A stretch of DNA of 64,000 nucleotides from the NCBI RefSeq assembly GCF_025566965.1, contig NZ_JAOQJL010000008.1, positions 1 to 64,000 of the forward strand, given 5' to 3'. Every line of letters begins with the position of its first letter. Within the stretch, counting starts at the first letter, position 1. The translations under genes were made by a program, and so were the position numbers. The DNA comes from Blautia_A ammoniilytica. GTDB lineage: Bacteria > Bacillota > Clostridia > Lachnospirales > Lachnospiraceae. This document shows positions 1-8,997 of this stretch, one piece after another. Below the pieces are notes generated by a model that saw only the letters and a list, made by a program, of their open reading frames with translations, did not search any database and was not told the origin of the DNA.

Positions 1-31
1 CTCTTTTTTTATCTGTATTTTTCGTCATCAT

Positions 32-73
32 AAAAAACACCGCCCTTCTGATATTTATTATATCAGAAAAGCG
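32..73 (-). terminator. Hairpin plus T-run, minus strand
   Basis: TTCTGATAT (46-54) and ATATCAGAA (60-68) form a perfect 9-bp stem with a 5-nt loop, extended outward by CGC/GCG. On the minus strand it is followed by six T (32-37). It lies downstream of the minus-strand transporter and could be a second terminator for it, or part of the leader of a gene starting left of position 31. Confidence 0.5.
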
Positions 74-87
74 GTTCCAACAATAGC

Positions 88-110
88 AAAACCCTGCAAA
101 AGCAGGGCTT
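88..110 (-). terminator. Terminator of the sodium-dependent transporter
   Basis: CCCTGC (92-97) and GCAGGG (102-107) form a 6-bp stem with an AAAA loop. Read on the minus strand it is followed by TTTTGC, right after the transporter stop. Confidence 0.55.
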
Positions 111-124
111 TGTCTACAGTCTGA

Positions 125-155
125 CGTCACTTCCCGGGAAGGAAGTGGCGTTTTT
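125..155 (+). terminator. Rho-independent terminator, plus strand
   Basis: CGTCACTTCC (125-134) pairs with GGAAGTGGCG (141-150) with one G-T wobble and a 6-nt loop, followed by TTTTT (151-155). It would end a plus-strand transcript entering from the left, convergent with the transporter. Confidence 0.6.
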
Positions 156-183
156 GCTTAGAAGAAGATTTATATTAATCTAT

Positions 184-1581
184 TTAAAAAAGATTTCCGA
201 TGCCGGTAGACACCAGGAAAAGGATCAGCATTACCACAGGTACTACAAAACGGATCATAAAGCTGTACAGGCGGGCACGACCAAAATGTTCCCCGTTTCG
301 TTCTACCTCACTGATAATATATTTAGGACCGATCACCCAGCCCACCAGAATACTGGTAAGGAAGGAGATAAACGGCATCAGGAAGCTGTTGCTGATATAA
401 TCCATTACATCCAGCAGCTGTGCAGTGGCACCATTTGGAAGTGGCAGTTCAAAGTACAGTGCATTATATCCAAGACAGATCAGCACAGCTGTAATAAGAG
501 AATAGATCCCGATCATGCTGCACATCTGTTTACGGGTTTTATGGAAGATTTCCATGCAGTTAGCAACCAGGGTTTCCATAACGGACACGCAGGAAGTAAG
601 TGCAGCAAAGCCCATCATTAAGAAGAAAGCAATGGCTGTTATTTTTCCTACAGGCCCCATAGCTTCAAAAACCTTAGGCAAAGAAATAAAGATCAGGCTT
701 GGGCCGGAAGCCATTCCATCGGTGCCCAGGAAGACAAATACTGCAGGGATGATCATCATACCAGCCAGGAAAGCCACACCTGTGTCAAATATTTCAATCT
801 GGTTAATGGATTTATTCAGATTTACATCATCTTTTACATAGGAGCCGTAAGTGACCATGATACCCATGGAGACACTTAAAGAAAAGAATAACTGGCTCAT
901 AGCATCCAGAAGGATTTCAAGGAAGCGCTTTACAGTCAGACCGGAAAAATCAGGATACAGGTATACCCATAATCCCTGAAGGCCTGTACGTACTGTGCCG
1001 TCTGTATCTTTTTTGGAAAGAGTCAGGGAAAAAATGGCAATGACAAGGATCAAAATGATCAGTCCAGGCATGATGAAGCGGGAGAATTTTTCGATTCCCT
1101 TTTCTACGCCACGGTATACGATCCAGGCTGTCAGTGCCAGAAATATAAGCATAAAAACAATAGGTGAAACCTTGGATGTAATAAATGATGTAAAATAGCT
1201 GTCCTTGGAAAGGGCAGATCCATCGGAAATAATATATTCACAGAAATACTTGGTGATCCATCCGCCGATTACAGAGTAATAAGTCATGATCAGGGCAGGT
1301 ACAAGGAATGTAAGATATCCAAGGAATCTCCACTTAGGATGCAAAGTGCCAAATGCCTTCAGGGCATTTTGTTTAGTCTTTCTTCCGATGGCAATGTCTG
1401 TGGTAAGCAGCACAAAGCCAAAGGTAAGCACCAGGATAAGATAGATGATCAGGAAAAGTCCGCCGCCATCTTTAGCACAAAGATAGGGAAAGCGCCAGAT
1501 ATTTCCTACGCCTACTGCACTTCCCGCAGCTGCCAGGACAAAGCCGATAGAATTACTGAAGTTACTTTTTTTCTCTTTCAT
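184..1581 (-). CDS. Sodium-dependent transporter, SNF/NSS family
   Basis: This 465-aa protein is an integral membrane sodium symporter of the neurotransmitter:sodium symporter (SNF) family, which in bacteria usually imports amino acids or related amines. The first membrane segment carries the family signature GSAVGVGNIWRFPY (about residues 20-33), where the helix is unwound and binds sodium and substrate. About eleven to twelve hydrophobic segments run to the C terminus, the usual number for bacterial members, and the length is typical. The start ATG at 1581 is preceded by GAGGTAAT. The gene stands alone, divergent from dinB, with hairpins just downstream. The substrate cannot be read from the sequence. 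Confidence 0.9.
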   Translation of the reverse strand: MKEKKSNFSNSIGFVLAAAGSAVGVGNIWRFPYLCAKDGGGLFLIIYLILVLTFGFVLLTTDIAIGRKTKQNALKAFGTLHPKWRFLGYLTFLVPALIMTYYSVIGGWITKYFCEYIISDGSALSKDSYFTSFITSKVSPIVFMLIFLALTAWIVYRGVEKGIEKFSRFIMPGLIILILVIAIFSLTLSKKDTDGTVRTGLQGLWVYLYPDFSGLTVKRFLEILLDAMSQLFFSLSVSMGIMVTYGSYVKDDVNLNKSINQIEIFDTGVAFLAGMMIIPAVFVFLGTDGMASGPSLIFISLPKVFEAMGPVGKITAIAFFLMMGFAALTSCVSVMETLVANCMEIFHKTRKQMCSMIGIYSLITAVLICLGYNALYFELPLPNGATAQLLDVMDYISNSFLMPFISFLTSILVGWVIGPKYIISEVERNGEHFGRARLYSFMIRFVVPVVMLILFLVSTGIGNLF

Positions 1582-1752
1582 TGATATTACCTCAATTCAT
1601 ATTCTTTTGTTAAACGACTGATTTTTGACAGACATTTATAATATTTAACTTTTATTTTAATATACAAGGAATAAAATGTAAACAAAGAGGATTTCATGTA
1701 AGGAGATTTATTTGTAAAAAAAATTTGAAATATTATATTTTGGTCAGATATA

Positions 1753-1761
1753 TGATATAAT
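1753..1761 (+). promoter_or_regulatory. Extended -10 promoter of dinB
   Basis: TATAAT at 1756-1761 is preceded by TGA, an extended -10 element. The -35 region is weak. It lies about 107 bases before the dinB start. Confidence 0.5.
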
Positions 1762-1826
1762 GGTGGTGTCCGGAAAGCAGAAAGTGTTTTCTGGATATTT
1801 TTATAAAAAAATGATAGTGAAGCTGC

Positions 1827-1858
1827 AGGATCCTTTAATTAGATCCTGGCATATTTTT
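1827..1858 (+). promoter_or_regulatory. Hairpin in the dinB leader
   Basis: CAGGATC and GATCCTG form a perfect 7-bp inverted repeat around a 9-nt loop, followed by CATATTTTTGG. It sits between the promoter and the dinB ribosome binding site and resembles a weak terminator or attenuator. Confidence 0.3.
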
Positions 1859-1867
1859 GGAGAATAG

Positions 1868-3121
1868 ATGATGGAACAGGAGCGATTGATTTTTCATGTG
1901 GATGTAAATAGTGCTTTTCTTTCCTGGGAAGCAGTACGCCGGGTAAAAGAAGGGCTTCCGGATCTGAGGGAGATCCCTTCTGCGATTGGCGGAGATCCCA
2001 GGACCCGGACAGGGATTGTGGTAGCCAAATCAATTCCTGCAAAAAAATATGGGGTATGTACAGGGGAGCCTGTAGGGATGGCTCTCAAAAAATGTCCTGA
2101 GCTGGTAGTTGTGCCGGGAGATTTTAGCCTGTTTTTAAGGTGCTCCAGGGCCTTTAAGGAAATCTGTGCATCTTATGCACCGGTAATGGAATCCTTTTCC
2201 ATTGATGAGGTTTTCCTGGATATGACAGGTACATCCCTGCTTTATCCGGATCCTGTAGCCCTGGCCTGTGAGATCAAGGACAAGATCCACAGAGAACTGG
2301 GGTTTACTGTAAATATAGGGATTTCCGTAAACAAGCTTCTGGCTAAGATGGCTTCTGATTTTGAAAAACCGGATAAAGTCCACACCTTATTTCCGGAGGA
2401 AATCCCCACAAAGATGTGGCCGCTTCCTGTGGGGGAGCTTCTTTTCCTTGGAAAAGCATCCCGGCGGAAACTGGAGGAGGCTGGGATCCACACCATCGGT
2501 GATCTGGCACATGAAGATGAATCCCATATACAGATGCTTTTGGGAACAAAGAACGGACATCAGCTGTATCAGTATTCCTGTGGGAGGGATGACTCTCCTG
2601 TTCGGGCAGAAGCAGAAGAAAGCAAAGGGCTTAGCGTGGAGACCACATTTAATGAGGATCTTGTTTCGAAGGAGCAGGTCTTTCAGGTGCTTTTGGCCCA
2701 GTGTGACATACTTGCAGCCAGACTTCGGAAAAAAGAAAAGAAATGCAGCTGTATTGCGGTTTCTTTCCGTACATTGGATTTTAAAAACCGTTCTCATCAG
2801 ATGACCATTGAAAGTGCAACAGATATTACGGATGAGATTTTCAAATATGCACAGAAGCTTTTTCTGGATTTCTGGAAGGGGCAGCCTTTACGTTTGGTGG
2901 GGGTTTCCCTGACAGGACTTAACGATGGGATGTATGAGCAGATGAGCATGTTTGAAGATACCAGGGACAAAGAGAAAAGACGGAAGCTGGATGCTGCCCT
3001 GGATTCCATACGTTTGAAATATGGCAATGACAAAGTGACCAGAGCCAGTATTATGAACAGCAGCGGCAGGATCGGAAGAAAAGCAAAAGCAGAGAACGGA
3101 TTAGATAAGCATCGCACATGA
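1868..3121 (+). CDS. dinB: DNA polymerase IV (Y family)
   Basis: A 417-aa error-prone translesion DNA polymerase acting at stalled forks. The N terminus has the palm motif HVDVNSAF with the metal-binding Asp12, and SIDEVFLDMTG places the catalytic Asp113-Glu114 pair. A helix-hairpin-helix region follows, then the little-finger domain. Near the C terminus (about residue 358) QMSMF matches the beta-clamp binding motif that recruits Y-family polymerases. The start is one of two adjacent ATG codons (1868 or 1871) after GGAG. It is a single gene; no LexA box was recognised upstream, so SOS control is not shown. A GTTGGGGCC hairpin follows the stop. Confidence 0.92.
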   Translation: MMEQERLIFHVDVNSAFLSWEAVRRVKEGLPDLREIPSAIGGDPRTRTGIVVAKSIPAKKYGVCTGEPVGMALKKCPELVVVPGDFSLFLRCSRAFKEICASYAPVMESFSIDEVFLDMTGTSLLYPDPVALACEIKDKIHRELGFTVNIGISVNKLLAKMASDFEKPDKVHTLFPEEIPTKMWPLPVGELLFLGKASRRKLEEAGIHTIGDLAHEDESHIQMLLGTKNGHQLYQYSCGRDDSPVRAEAEESKGLSVETTFNEDLVSKEQVFQVLLAQCDILAARLRKKEKKCSCIAVSFRTLDFKNRSHQMTIESATDITDEIFKYAQKLFLDFWKGQPLRLVGVSLTGLNDGMYEQMSMFEDTRDKEKRRKLDAALDSIRLKYGNDKVTRASIMNSSGRIGRKAKAENGLDKHRT

Positions 3122-3123
3122 AA

Positions 3124-3146
3124 GTTGGGGCCGGATAGGCCCCAAC
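3124..3146 (+). terminator. GC-rich hairpin after dinB
   Basis: GTTGGGGCC (3124-3132) and GGCCCCAAC (3138-3146) form a perfect 9-bp stem with a 5-nt loop. The T-tract is poor, so termination may be partial. It lies between convergent dinB and the spore protein gene. Confidence 0.5.
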
Positions 3147-3214
3147 AGTTTGGAAATTCTTCGCATTTTTGAATTTGTGTTCTATGCCAGATACACGCTG
3201 CCGTTGCCTGTTCT

Positions 3215-3442
3215 TTAGTAAGACTGGCCGCCCTGGCTTCCGGACATCTGTCTTTCCTGGGACTCGATCATTTTTTTGACCATATATCCACCCACTGAAC
3301 CGTTCTGTTTGGAAGTCAGGTTTCCGTTATATCCATCTGTAAGGGGGACACCCAGTTCATTTGCAACTTCAAATTTAAAACGGTCTAAAGCACTTTTGGC
3401 CTCTGGTACAACTGCTTTGTTAGAAGAAGTAGAATTTGTCAT
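3215..3442 (-). CDS. Alpha/beta-type small acid-soluble spore protein
   Basis: A 75-aa alpha/beta-type SASP, which coats spore DNA in the forespore, protects it from UV and heat, and is degraded by the GPR protease at germination. The family core is visible: LDRFKFEVANELGVPL, with the EVA triplet marking the GPR cleavage region, then NGSVGGYMVKKMIE. The tail is Gln/Ser/Gly rich. The ATG at 3442 has a strong AAGGAGG ribosome binding site. A forespore-type promoter candidate lies upstream. This is the clearest evidence that the organism forms endospores. Confidence 0.95.
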   Translation of the reverse strand: MTNSTSSNKAVVPEAKSALDRFKFEVANELGVPLTDGYNGNLTSKQNGSVGGYMVKKMIESQERQMSGSQGGQSY

Positions 3443-3483
3443 TTGATTTTCCTCCTTGGTTGTTTTGTTTGATGTTACATTGC

Positions 3484-3512
3484 TAGTATGTGCTGACCCA
3501 AGGAAAATACAC
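3484..3512 (-). promoter_or_regulatory. Candidate sigma-G/F promoter of the SASP gene
   Basis: On the minus strand CATACTA (3484-3490) matches the sigma-F/G -10 consensus CATNNTA. GTGTA (3508-3512) lies 17 bases upstream as an imperfect -35. The position, about 40-70 bases before the SASP start, fits forespore expression. Confidence 0.45.
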
Positions 3513-3572
3513 TGGAAATTCCTGCTTTTTTTCAGGTTGAAAAATCCCAGATGACAGATATAGGATAAAAAA

Positions 3573-4365
3573 TCAGTCAGCAGCTTTTGTAAGATCGGCT
3601 TTGACTGCTGTATATTTTTTTTCAGGGATCGGAAGAGTGGTGCCGTCTGTCATAGTGACCTGAAATCTTATAATCTCACGTACATGCTTCGGATTGATCA
3701 AATAACATTTGTGAATCTGATAGAACAGCTCACTGAAATGGTTTTTAATGGAAAGCAGATTGTCAATAGATTCAAAATCACCGTCCAGGGTATGGATCAT
3801 GGTATGGGAGCCAAGGCTTTCCACATAAAGGATCCTGGGCCATTGCAGATATAAAAGGGATTTGTTTACGCTTTTAATGATCAGTCTTTCAGAACGGGCT
3901 TCACCGGCCAGGGTATAATGTTTATAGTGCTCATAATTTTCATCATAATGGACAGGGTAGATATTGTCACGCTCATCATAGGCGATGGCATTGGAAATGT
4001 GGCAAAGTTTGATCTGTGGCCGCCCGTTTTCTTCTACAAAGGTAAGCTGTATTCTTTGGTTTGCCCGGCTTACGCTTTTGTCCGGCCAGATGGTATCCAC
4101 CAGGAAAAACAGAAGTATCTCACAGGTCTTGGCACTTCCGGCGGAAATAGGTGTAACTGTAAGATTGTTAATAATGAATTTTAAGGTTGTGATGTTCATT
4201 TCTGAAGGCTTCAATCAGCGCTGCTTTAGTGCGGATGATCTGTTTTTCGGCAGGACCGATCCACAATACATCTTTGTGGCAGGATTCCAGAAAGAGCCGG
4301 ATATCGTTATTATAATAATTGGTTAGTATAGTTGCTGCAAATTTTGCGGTTTCCTGTATATTCAT
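3573..4365 (-). pseudogene. LytTR-type transcriptional regulator, frameshifted
   Basis: Two overlapping minus-strand frames together make one protein. The first frame starts at ATG 4365 (AGGAGG six bases upstream) and encodes an NTF2/SnoaL-like N-terminal segment, then stops at 4168 just after LKIHY. The next frame continues with NNLTVTPIS and ends in a LytTR DNA-binding domain (LQWPRILYVESLGSHTMIH, then a basic IHKCYLINPKHV stretch). Removing one base around 4170-4173 (TATTAAC to TATAAC) restores one continuous reading frame of about 263 codons. The downstream frame has only a TTG start and no ribosome binding site. This may be a real mutation or an assembly error. Intact, it would be a cytoplasmic one-component regulator. 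Confidence 0.7.
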
Positions 4366-4637
4366 ACCCATCCTCCTGTATTTTATAATCTGCCATACAT
4401 AAGATACCAGGGCAGGATTGTGGGAGCGCATAGCACGAAGCAATCCGTAGGTATCATAATTGGTAGCTTTGAATCCATATCTGGATTTGGGTGTTTAACA
4501 CACTTATGATAGTACCATAAATTTGAATATACAGGCAAGAAATATCCGTGCAAAAATTGGAAAAAATCACCTAAAATCTGTACAAGTATGCGAAAAAAAT
4601 GTGAAGAATCAAAACAGAAACAGTTGTTCGAGAAAAG
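4366..4637. other. Divergent intergenic region
   Basis: About 330 bases separate the LytTR start from uppP. The LytTR frame stays open upstream to about 4489 but has no better-supported start, so this part may be leader or old coding sequence. No RNA gene was recognised. The uppP promoter occupies the right end. Confidence 0.4.
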
Positions 4638-4666
4638 TTGTAACTTTTAGATTCTTGTGCTATAAT
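4633..4666 (+). promoter_or_regulatory. uppP promoter with overlapping inverted repeat
   Basis: TTGTAA (4638-4643) and TATAAT (4661-4666, extended by TGC) are separated by 17 bases, a good sigma-A promoter. AAAAGTT and AACTTTT (4633-4648) form an inverted repeat across the -35 box, a possible operator. Confidence 0.65.
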
Positions 4667-4698
4667 GAACAAAACTATTGAGAAAAGGAAAGTATAGC

Positions 4699-5574
4699 AT
4701 GTCACCATTATTAGCAATTCTGTTAGGAATTATACAGGGGATCACCGAATTTCTCCCGGTAAGCAGCTTTGGCCATCTGGCTACAGTAGAGAAGCTTTTC
4801 GGCGCAGAGAGACAGGCAGGTGTTCTTTTTGAAGTGATGCTGCACACAGGTACGCTTGCAGCCATATTTGTTGTTTTCTGGTCAGATCTTAAAAGGATAG
4901 GAGAAGAGCTCCTTGGCATGGCCATGGATCTTGCAGGTAATCTTAACCTGTATATACATAACAGAAGGACAGGAGAGCATCTGCATTATGCAAAGATCGT
5001 ATATGGCACATACCGTAAGTTTGCAGCACTGATCCTTGTATCATCTGTTCCTACAGCGGTTCTTGGTTATACCTGCCGCAGACTGGCTGCAAAGGCGGCT
5101 GTTTCACCACTGCTTCCGGGGATCTGTTTTTTGATCACAGGGATTTTCCTGCTGGTAACAGATCTGGGTCAGGCAGGCATGAACAAGACCCCCAAGGAAG
5201 CCGGGTACGACAGTGCCATGTGGATGGGGATCTGCCAGGGACTGAGTGTATTTCCAGGGATTTCCAGAGAAGGTATGACCATCTGTGCAGGACTTCTTTG
5301 CGGGCTGAGCCGTAAGTTCGCTGTGAAATATTCCTTTATTATGAGCGTTCCGGCAGTGGCAGGTGCTCTGGTCCTGGAGCTTGGTCAGTTTGCATCACCT
5401 GGAATGACAGTAGGACTTGGTTTTACCTATATTCTTGGGATGCTGACTGCAGCTGTGACTGGATTTTTTACCATCCGGTTTTTGCTTGTTATCCTTCAGA
5501 AGACAAAGCTGCGTTATTTTGCATTTTACTGCTTCCTGGCAGGGATTATTGCACTGGTAATTAATTACAGGTAG
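4699..5574 (+). CDS. uppP: Undecaprenyl-diphosphatase UppP/BacA
   Basis: A 291-aa membrane phosphatase that converts undecaprenyl diphosphate to undecaprenyl phosphate, recycling the lipid carrier for peptidoglycan; overexpression in the family gives bacitracin resistance. The first catalytic motif is clear, QGITEFLPVSSFGHLA, with the conserved Glu and Ser. The second, usually PGTSRSG, appears as FPGISREGMTIC and keeps the Ser-Arg pair. About eight hydrophobic segments are present. ATG 4699 is chosen over the upstream TTG 4678 because AAAGGAAAG lies at normal spacing. It is followed within 70 bases by ftsK. Confidence 0.93.
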   Translation: MSPLLAILLGIIQGITEFLPVSSFGHLATVEKLFGAERQAGVLFEVMLHTGTLAAIFVVFWSDLKRIGEELLGMAMDLAGNLNLYIHNRRTGEHLHYAKIVYGTYRKFAALILVSSVPTAVLGYTCRRLAAKAAVSPLLPGICFLITGIFLLVTDLGQAGMNKTPKEAGYDSAMWMGICQGLSVFPGISREGMTICAGLLCGLSRKFAVKYSFIMSVPAVAGALVLELGQFASPGMTVGLGFTYILGMLTAAVTGFFTIRFLLVILQKTKLRYFAFYCFLAGIIALVINYR

Positions 5575-5640
5575 AGAATTCAGCAAGAACGCAGCATGTA
5601 TTTTGAATAATTAATTTAGTAAAGGGGAGTTTGTTCACTG

Positions 5641-8166
5641 ATGGCAGGTTCTAAGACATCCAAAAGACGTACATCCGGGCGTACAGCCAGTTCAAAAAAG
5701 AAAAAGAAGCAGGCAGCAGCCAATGGATTTCAGAATGATATTATCCTTCTGGTGATCCTGGCTGCGTCCATTATCCTTCTTGTAAGCGATTTTGGTCTTG
5801 GAGGCATTGTAGGCAATGGGATCAGCAGCTTCTTTTTTGGCATTATGGGAGTTCTGGCTTATGCATTTCCTGTAGTATTTTTCATTGGAGCAGCCTTCCT
5901 GCTTTCCAACAAAACCAGCCTGCTTGCCCGGAAAAAGGTAGCTGCAGCAGCTGTCTTTTTTCTTGCATTATGCGGACTTGTGCAGCTGGTCACAGAGGGA
6001 TATATCAGCGGGACCACACTGGAGGATTATTACAGGGAGTGTTCTGCATACCATACCGGAGGAGGCCTTATCGGTGGTGCGATCTGCATTTCCACCACTT
6101 CTGCATTTGGTGCGGTAGGAGGCTGTGTGATCATCGTTATGGTGCTGATGGTATGCCTGGTGCTGATCACCCAGAAGTCCTTTTTCGGATTTGTTTTCCG
6201 TGAGTTTGACCGCTTGATGCTTTTGATCAAAGGCGGCAAGGACAGCTATTTGGACGGCCGTCCTGACCGTGAAAAGGCCAGGGAGCTTCGTGCAAGGGCA
6301 AAAGCACAGGCTAAGCAGGAAAAGCGTGCACAGAAAGTCCGCAGGCTGGAAGAGGCTATAGAGTCAGAGGAACAGGAAGATAGAAGAAATGGTGCTGCTT
6401 CCAGGCATCATGAAAAGCGAAATGACAGACCTGGCCCCAATACCTTTGTTGTAGAGGCACCGGAGCGTGACCAGGGACAGCTGGAGTTTTCCATACACCG
6501 GGCTGAGCCTGTTCAGATACAGGAAGACAGCAGTGATAATATAAGACCTGAGGCTTTGGCGGAGGAAGCCCAGGCTTTGCCGGAAGAGAAGGCCGCAAGG
6601 CAGCCCTCTAAGAACCCTAAATCCTCCAAGAAAGAGATTGAGAATGGGATTCGCAATATCCAGCATGAGATCAACAGCAAAGAAGGGGAAGTTAAGAAGG
6701 AATATCAGTTTCCTCCAATGACTCTGTTAAAGAAGGGCAGTGGCAAATCCCAGGGGGATTCGGATGCCCATCTGCGAAAAACAGCCCAGAAGCTGCAGGA
6801 AACCCTTCGCAATTTTGGAGTGAATGTAACGATCACAAATGTAAGCTGCGGTCCTACTGTTACCAGATACGAGTTATCACCGGATCAGGGTGTGAAGGTG
6901 AGCAAGATCGTAGGACTTGCAGATGATATCAAGCTGAATCTTGCTGCTTCCGATGTAAGGATCGAGGCACCGATCCCAGGTAAGGCAGCAGTAGGAATCG
7001 AAGTGCCTAACAAAGAGAACAGTCCGGTTATGTTAAGGGATCTTCTTCAGTCACCGGAGTTTCAGAATGCAAGATCAAAGCTTTCCTTTGCTGCAGGTAA
7101 GGATATTGCAGGCAAGCCGGTAGTAACAGATATTGCCAAGATGCCCCATCTGCTGATCGCAGGAGCTACAGGATCAGGTAAGTCTGTTTGTATCAATACA
7201 CTGATCATGAGTATCCTTTACAAGGCAAAGCCAGAAGAAGTAAAGATGATCATGATCGATCCAAAGGTGGTGGAGTTAAGTGTATATAACGGGATCCCTC
7301 ATTTGTTTATTCCTGTGGTAACAGATCCTAAGAAGGCAGCAGGCGCCCTGAACTGGGCGGTATCAGAAATGACTACCAGATACAACACCTTTGCAGAGTA
7401 TGGAGTACGTAATCTGGAAGAATATAACCGTAAAGTGGATTCCATGCCTGCGTCTCAGGACGAGGCAGCACCTGAGAAAATGCCTCAGATCATTATTATT
7501 GTAGACGAGCTTGCAGATCTTATGATGGTGGCACCTGGAGAAGTGGAGGATGCCATTTGCAGGCTGGCACAGTTGGCCCGTGCAGCAGGGATCCATCTGA
7601 TCATAGCTACACAGCGTCCATCTGTAAATGTTATTACAGGCCTGATCAAGGCAAATATGCCTTCAAGGATCGCTTTTTCCGTTTCCTCTGGTGTGGATTC
7701 CAGGACGATCCTTGACATGAACGGAGCTGAGAAGCTGCTTGGAAAAGGAGATATGCTTTTTTATCCACAGGGCTATCAGAAGCCTGCCAGACTGCAGGGA
7801 GCTTTTGTTTCAGATGAAGAGGTGAGTGCAGTGGTGAATTTCCTATCTGACAAGAATCCTGCAGTTACCTACAGTTCCCAGATCCAGCAGCAGGTTGATA
7901 CACCGGTGATGCCTGGTGCAGCGGCTGACCGGGATGACAGAGATATATACTTTGAAGAGGCTGGTAAATTGATCATCGAAAAAGAAAGAGCGTCCATTGG
8001 TATGCTCCAGCGGATGTTTAAGATCGGGTTTAACCGGGCGGCAAGGATCATGGATCAGCTTACAGACGCCGGAGTAGTAGGTCCTGAAGAGGGTACTAAG
8101 CCCAGGAAGGTACTTATGAGTAAAGAAGAATTTCAGTCTTATATAGACGGAAGCTCACAACAATAA
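5641..8166 (+). CDS. ftsK: DNA translocase FtsK/SpoIIIE
   Basis: An 841-aa membrane-anchored DNA pump that moves chromosomal DNA through the closing septum in division or sporulation. The order is: a basic N terminus, four membrane segments (about residues 35-185), a charged low-complexity linker (about 195-385), the alpha/beta motor with Walker A GATGSGKSV at residues 508-516 and Walker B IIIIVDELADLM, and a C-terminal winged-helix gamma domain (about 765-835) that reads polar DNA sequences. Length and layout match SpoIIIE/FtsK of Firmicutes; with only one copy in view I cannot say which cellular role dominates. It heads a short operon with a Dabb protein and rlmH. Confidence 0.95.
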   Translation: MAGSKTSKRRTSGRTASSKKKKKQAAANGFQNDIILLVILAASIILLVSDFGLGGIVGNGISSFFFGIMGVLAYAFPVVFFIGAAFLLSNKTSLLARKKVAAAAVFFLALCGLVQLVTEGYISGTTLEDYYRECSAYHTGGGLIGGAICISTTSAFGAVGGCVIIVMVLMVCLVLITQKSFFGFVFREFDRLMLLIKGGKDSYLDGRPDREKARELRARAKAQAKQEKRAQKVRRLEEAIESEEQEDRRNGAASRHHEKRNDRPGPNTFVVEAPERDQGQLEFSIHRAEPVQIQEDSSDNIRPEALAEEAQALPEEKAARQPSKNPKSSKKEIENGIRNIQHEINSKEGEVKKEYQFPPMTLLKKGSGKSQGDSDAHLRKTAQKLQETLRNFGVNVTITNVSCGPTVTRYELSPDQGVKVSKIVGLADDIKLNLAASDVRIEAPIPGKAAVGIEVPNKENSPVMLRDLLQSPEFQNARSKLSFAAGKDIAGKPVVTDIAKMPHLLIAGATGSGKSVCINTLIMSILYKAKPEEVKMIMIDPKVVELSVYNGIPHLFIPVVTDPKKAAGALNWAVSEMTTRYNTFAEYGVRNLEEYNRKVDSMPASQDEAAPEKMPQIIIIVDELADLMMVAPGEVEDAICRLAQLARAAGIHLIIATQRPSVNVITGLIKANMPSRIAFSVSSGVDSRTILDMNGAEKLLGKGDMLFYPQGYQKPARLQGAFVSDEEVSAVVNFLSDKNPAVTYSSQIQQQVDTPVMPGAAADRDDRDIYFEEAGKLIIEKERASIGMLQRMFKIGFNRAARIMDQLTDAGVVGPEEGTKPRKVLMSKEEFQSYIDGSSQQ

Positions 8167-8182
8167 AAGGAGGATTTTACAA

Positions 8183-8488
8183 ATGGTAAAGCATATTGTA
8201 ATGTGGAATTTCAAAGAAGATGTTCCGGAAGGTGAGAAAAAGGCTATCAAAGAGAAAGCCAAAAAAGAACTGGAAGCACTGGTAGGTGTTGTACCTGGTC
8301 TGATCAGCGCATTTGTGATCACAGAGCCGCTTTCTTCCAGCAGTCATGATTTCTGTCTTGTTACAGAATTGGAGACACCGGAAGCATTAGCTGCTTATGC
8401 AGTGAATCCAAATCATCAGAATGTAGCAAATACATACGTCCGTCCATATACCTGTAATCGTGCAGCTATGGATTATATGATGGACTAA
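8183..8488 (+). CDS. Dabb-family (stress-response alpha/beta barrel) protein
   Basis: A 101-aa protein of the Dabb family, dimeric ferredoxin-like alpha/beta barrels first noted in stress-induced plant proteins; no common enzymatic function is established in bacteria. The start MVKHIVMWNFKED and the central VPGL segment followed by a beta-rich HDFCLVTELET are typical, as is the conserved C-terminal VRPYTCNRAAMDY. AAAGGAGG precedes the ATG. It lies 16 bases after ftsK and 16 before rlmH, so is co-transcribed, but this gives no direct functional clue. Confidence 0.88.
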   Translation: MVKHIVMWNFKEDVPEGEKKAIKEKAKKELEALVGVVPGLISAFVITEPLSSSSHDFCLVTELETPEALAAYAVNPNHQNVANTYVRPYTCNRAAMDYMMD

Positions 8489-8504
8489 TAGAAGTAATAT
8501 AAAA

Positions 8505-8984
8505 ATGGAAATTCGTATTTTATCAGTAGGGAAAATAAAAGAAAAATATTTGAATGATGGGATCGGGGAGTATGCGAAAAGGCTTGGCAGATACTGCAAG
8601 CTTAAATTTATCCAGGTACCGGACGAAAAGACCCCGGATAAGGCCTCAGAGGCTTTAAATACCCAGATCAGGGAAATAGAAGGGGAGCGGCTCCAGAAGC
8701 ACATCCGGGAGCAGGATTATGTGATTGCATTGGCTATTAACGGGAAAATGCTTGATTCTGTCCAGCTGTCAGAGAAGATCGCAGCCTTAGGCGTACAGGG
8801 AACCAGCTCCATCACATTTGTGATCGGCGGATCCTTAGGCCTTTCGGATCAGATCCTTAGGAGGGCAGATTACAGTCTTAGCTTTTCGCCAATGACCTTT
8901 CCACATCAGTTAATGCAAATGATCCTGTTGGAGCAGATCTACCGCTCCTTCAGGATCATCAATCATGAGCCATATCATAAATAA
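8505..8984 (+). CDS. rlmH: 23S rRNA pseudouridine-1915 N3-methyltransferase RlmH
   Basis: A 159-aa SPOUT-class methyltransferase that uses S-adenosylmethionine to methylate pseudouridine 1915 of 23S rRNA on assembled 70S ribosomes. The knotted SAM site is visible as FVIGGSLGLSDQ, and the tail SFSPMTFPHQLMQMILLEQIYR followed by RIINHEPYHK is the highly conserved family end. Length equals the family norm. It is the last gene of the ftsK operon, converging with the aminotransferase 13 bases away. Confidence 0.96.
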   Translation: MEIRILSVGKIKEKYLNDGIGEYAKRLGRYCKLKFIQVPDEKTPDKASEALNTQIREIEGERLQKHIREQDYVIALAINGKMLDSVQLSEKIAALGVQGTSSITFVIGGSLGLSDQILRRADYSLSFSPMTFPHQLMQMILLEQIYRSFRIINHEPYHK

Positions 8985-8997
8985 ATGGGAATCGTTA

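Noticed and set aside
1..31. Possible minus-strand gene start (ATG at 31, MMTKNTDKK) at the left edge
   Set aside because: Only ten codons are visible and the ribosome binding site is unclear; not enough to call a gene.
1762..1800. Hairpin TCCGGAAA...TTTTCTGGA near the dinB promoter as a terminator
   Set aside because: It starts at the transcription start and has mismatches; its role is unclear.
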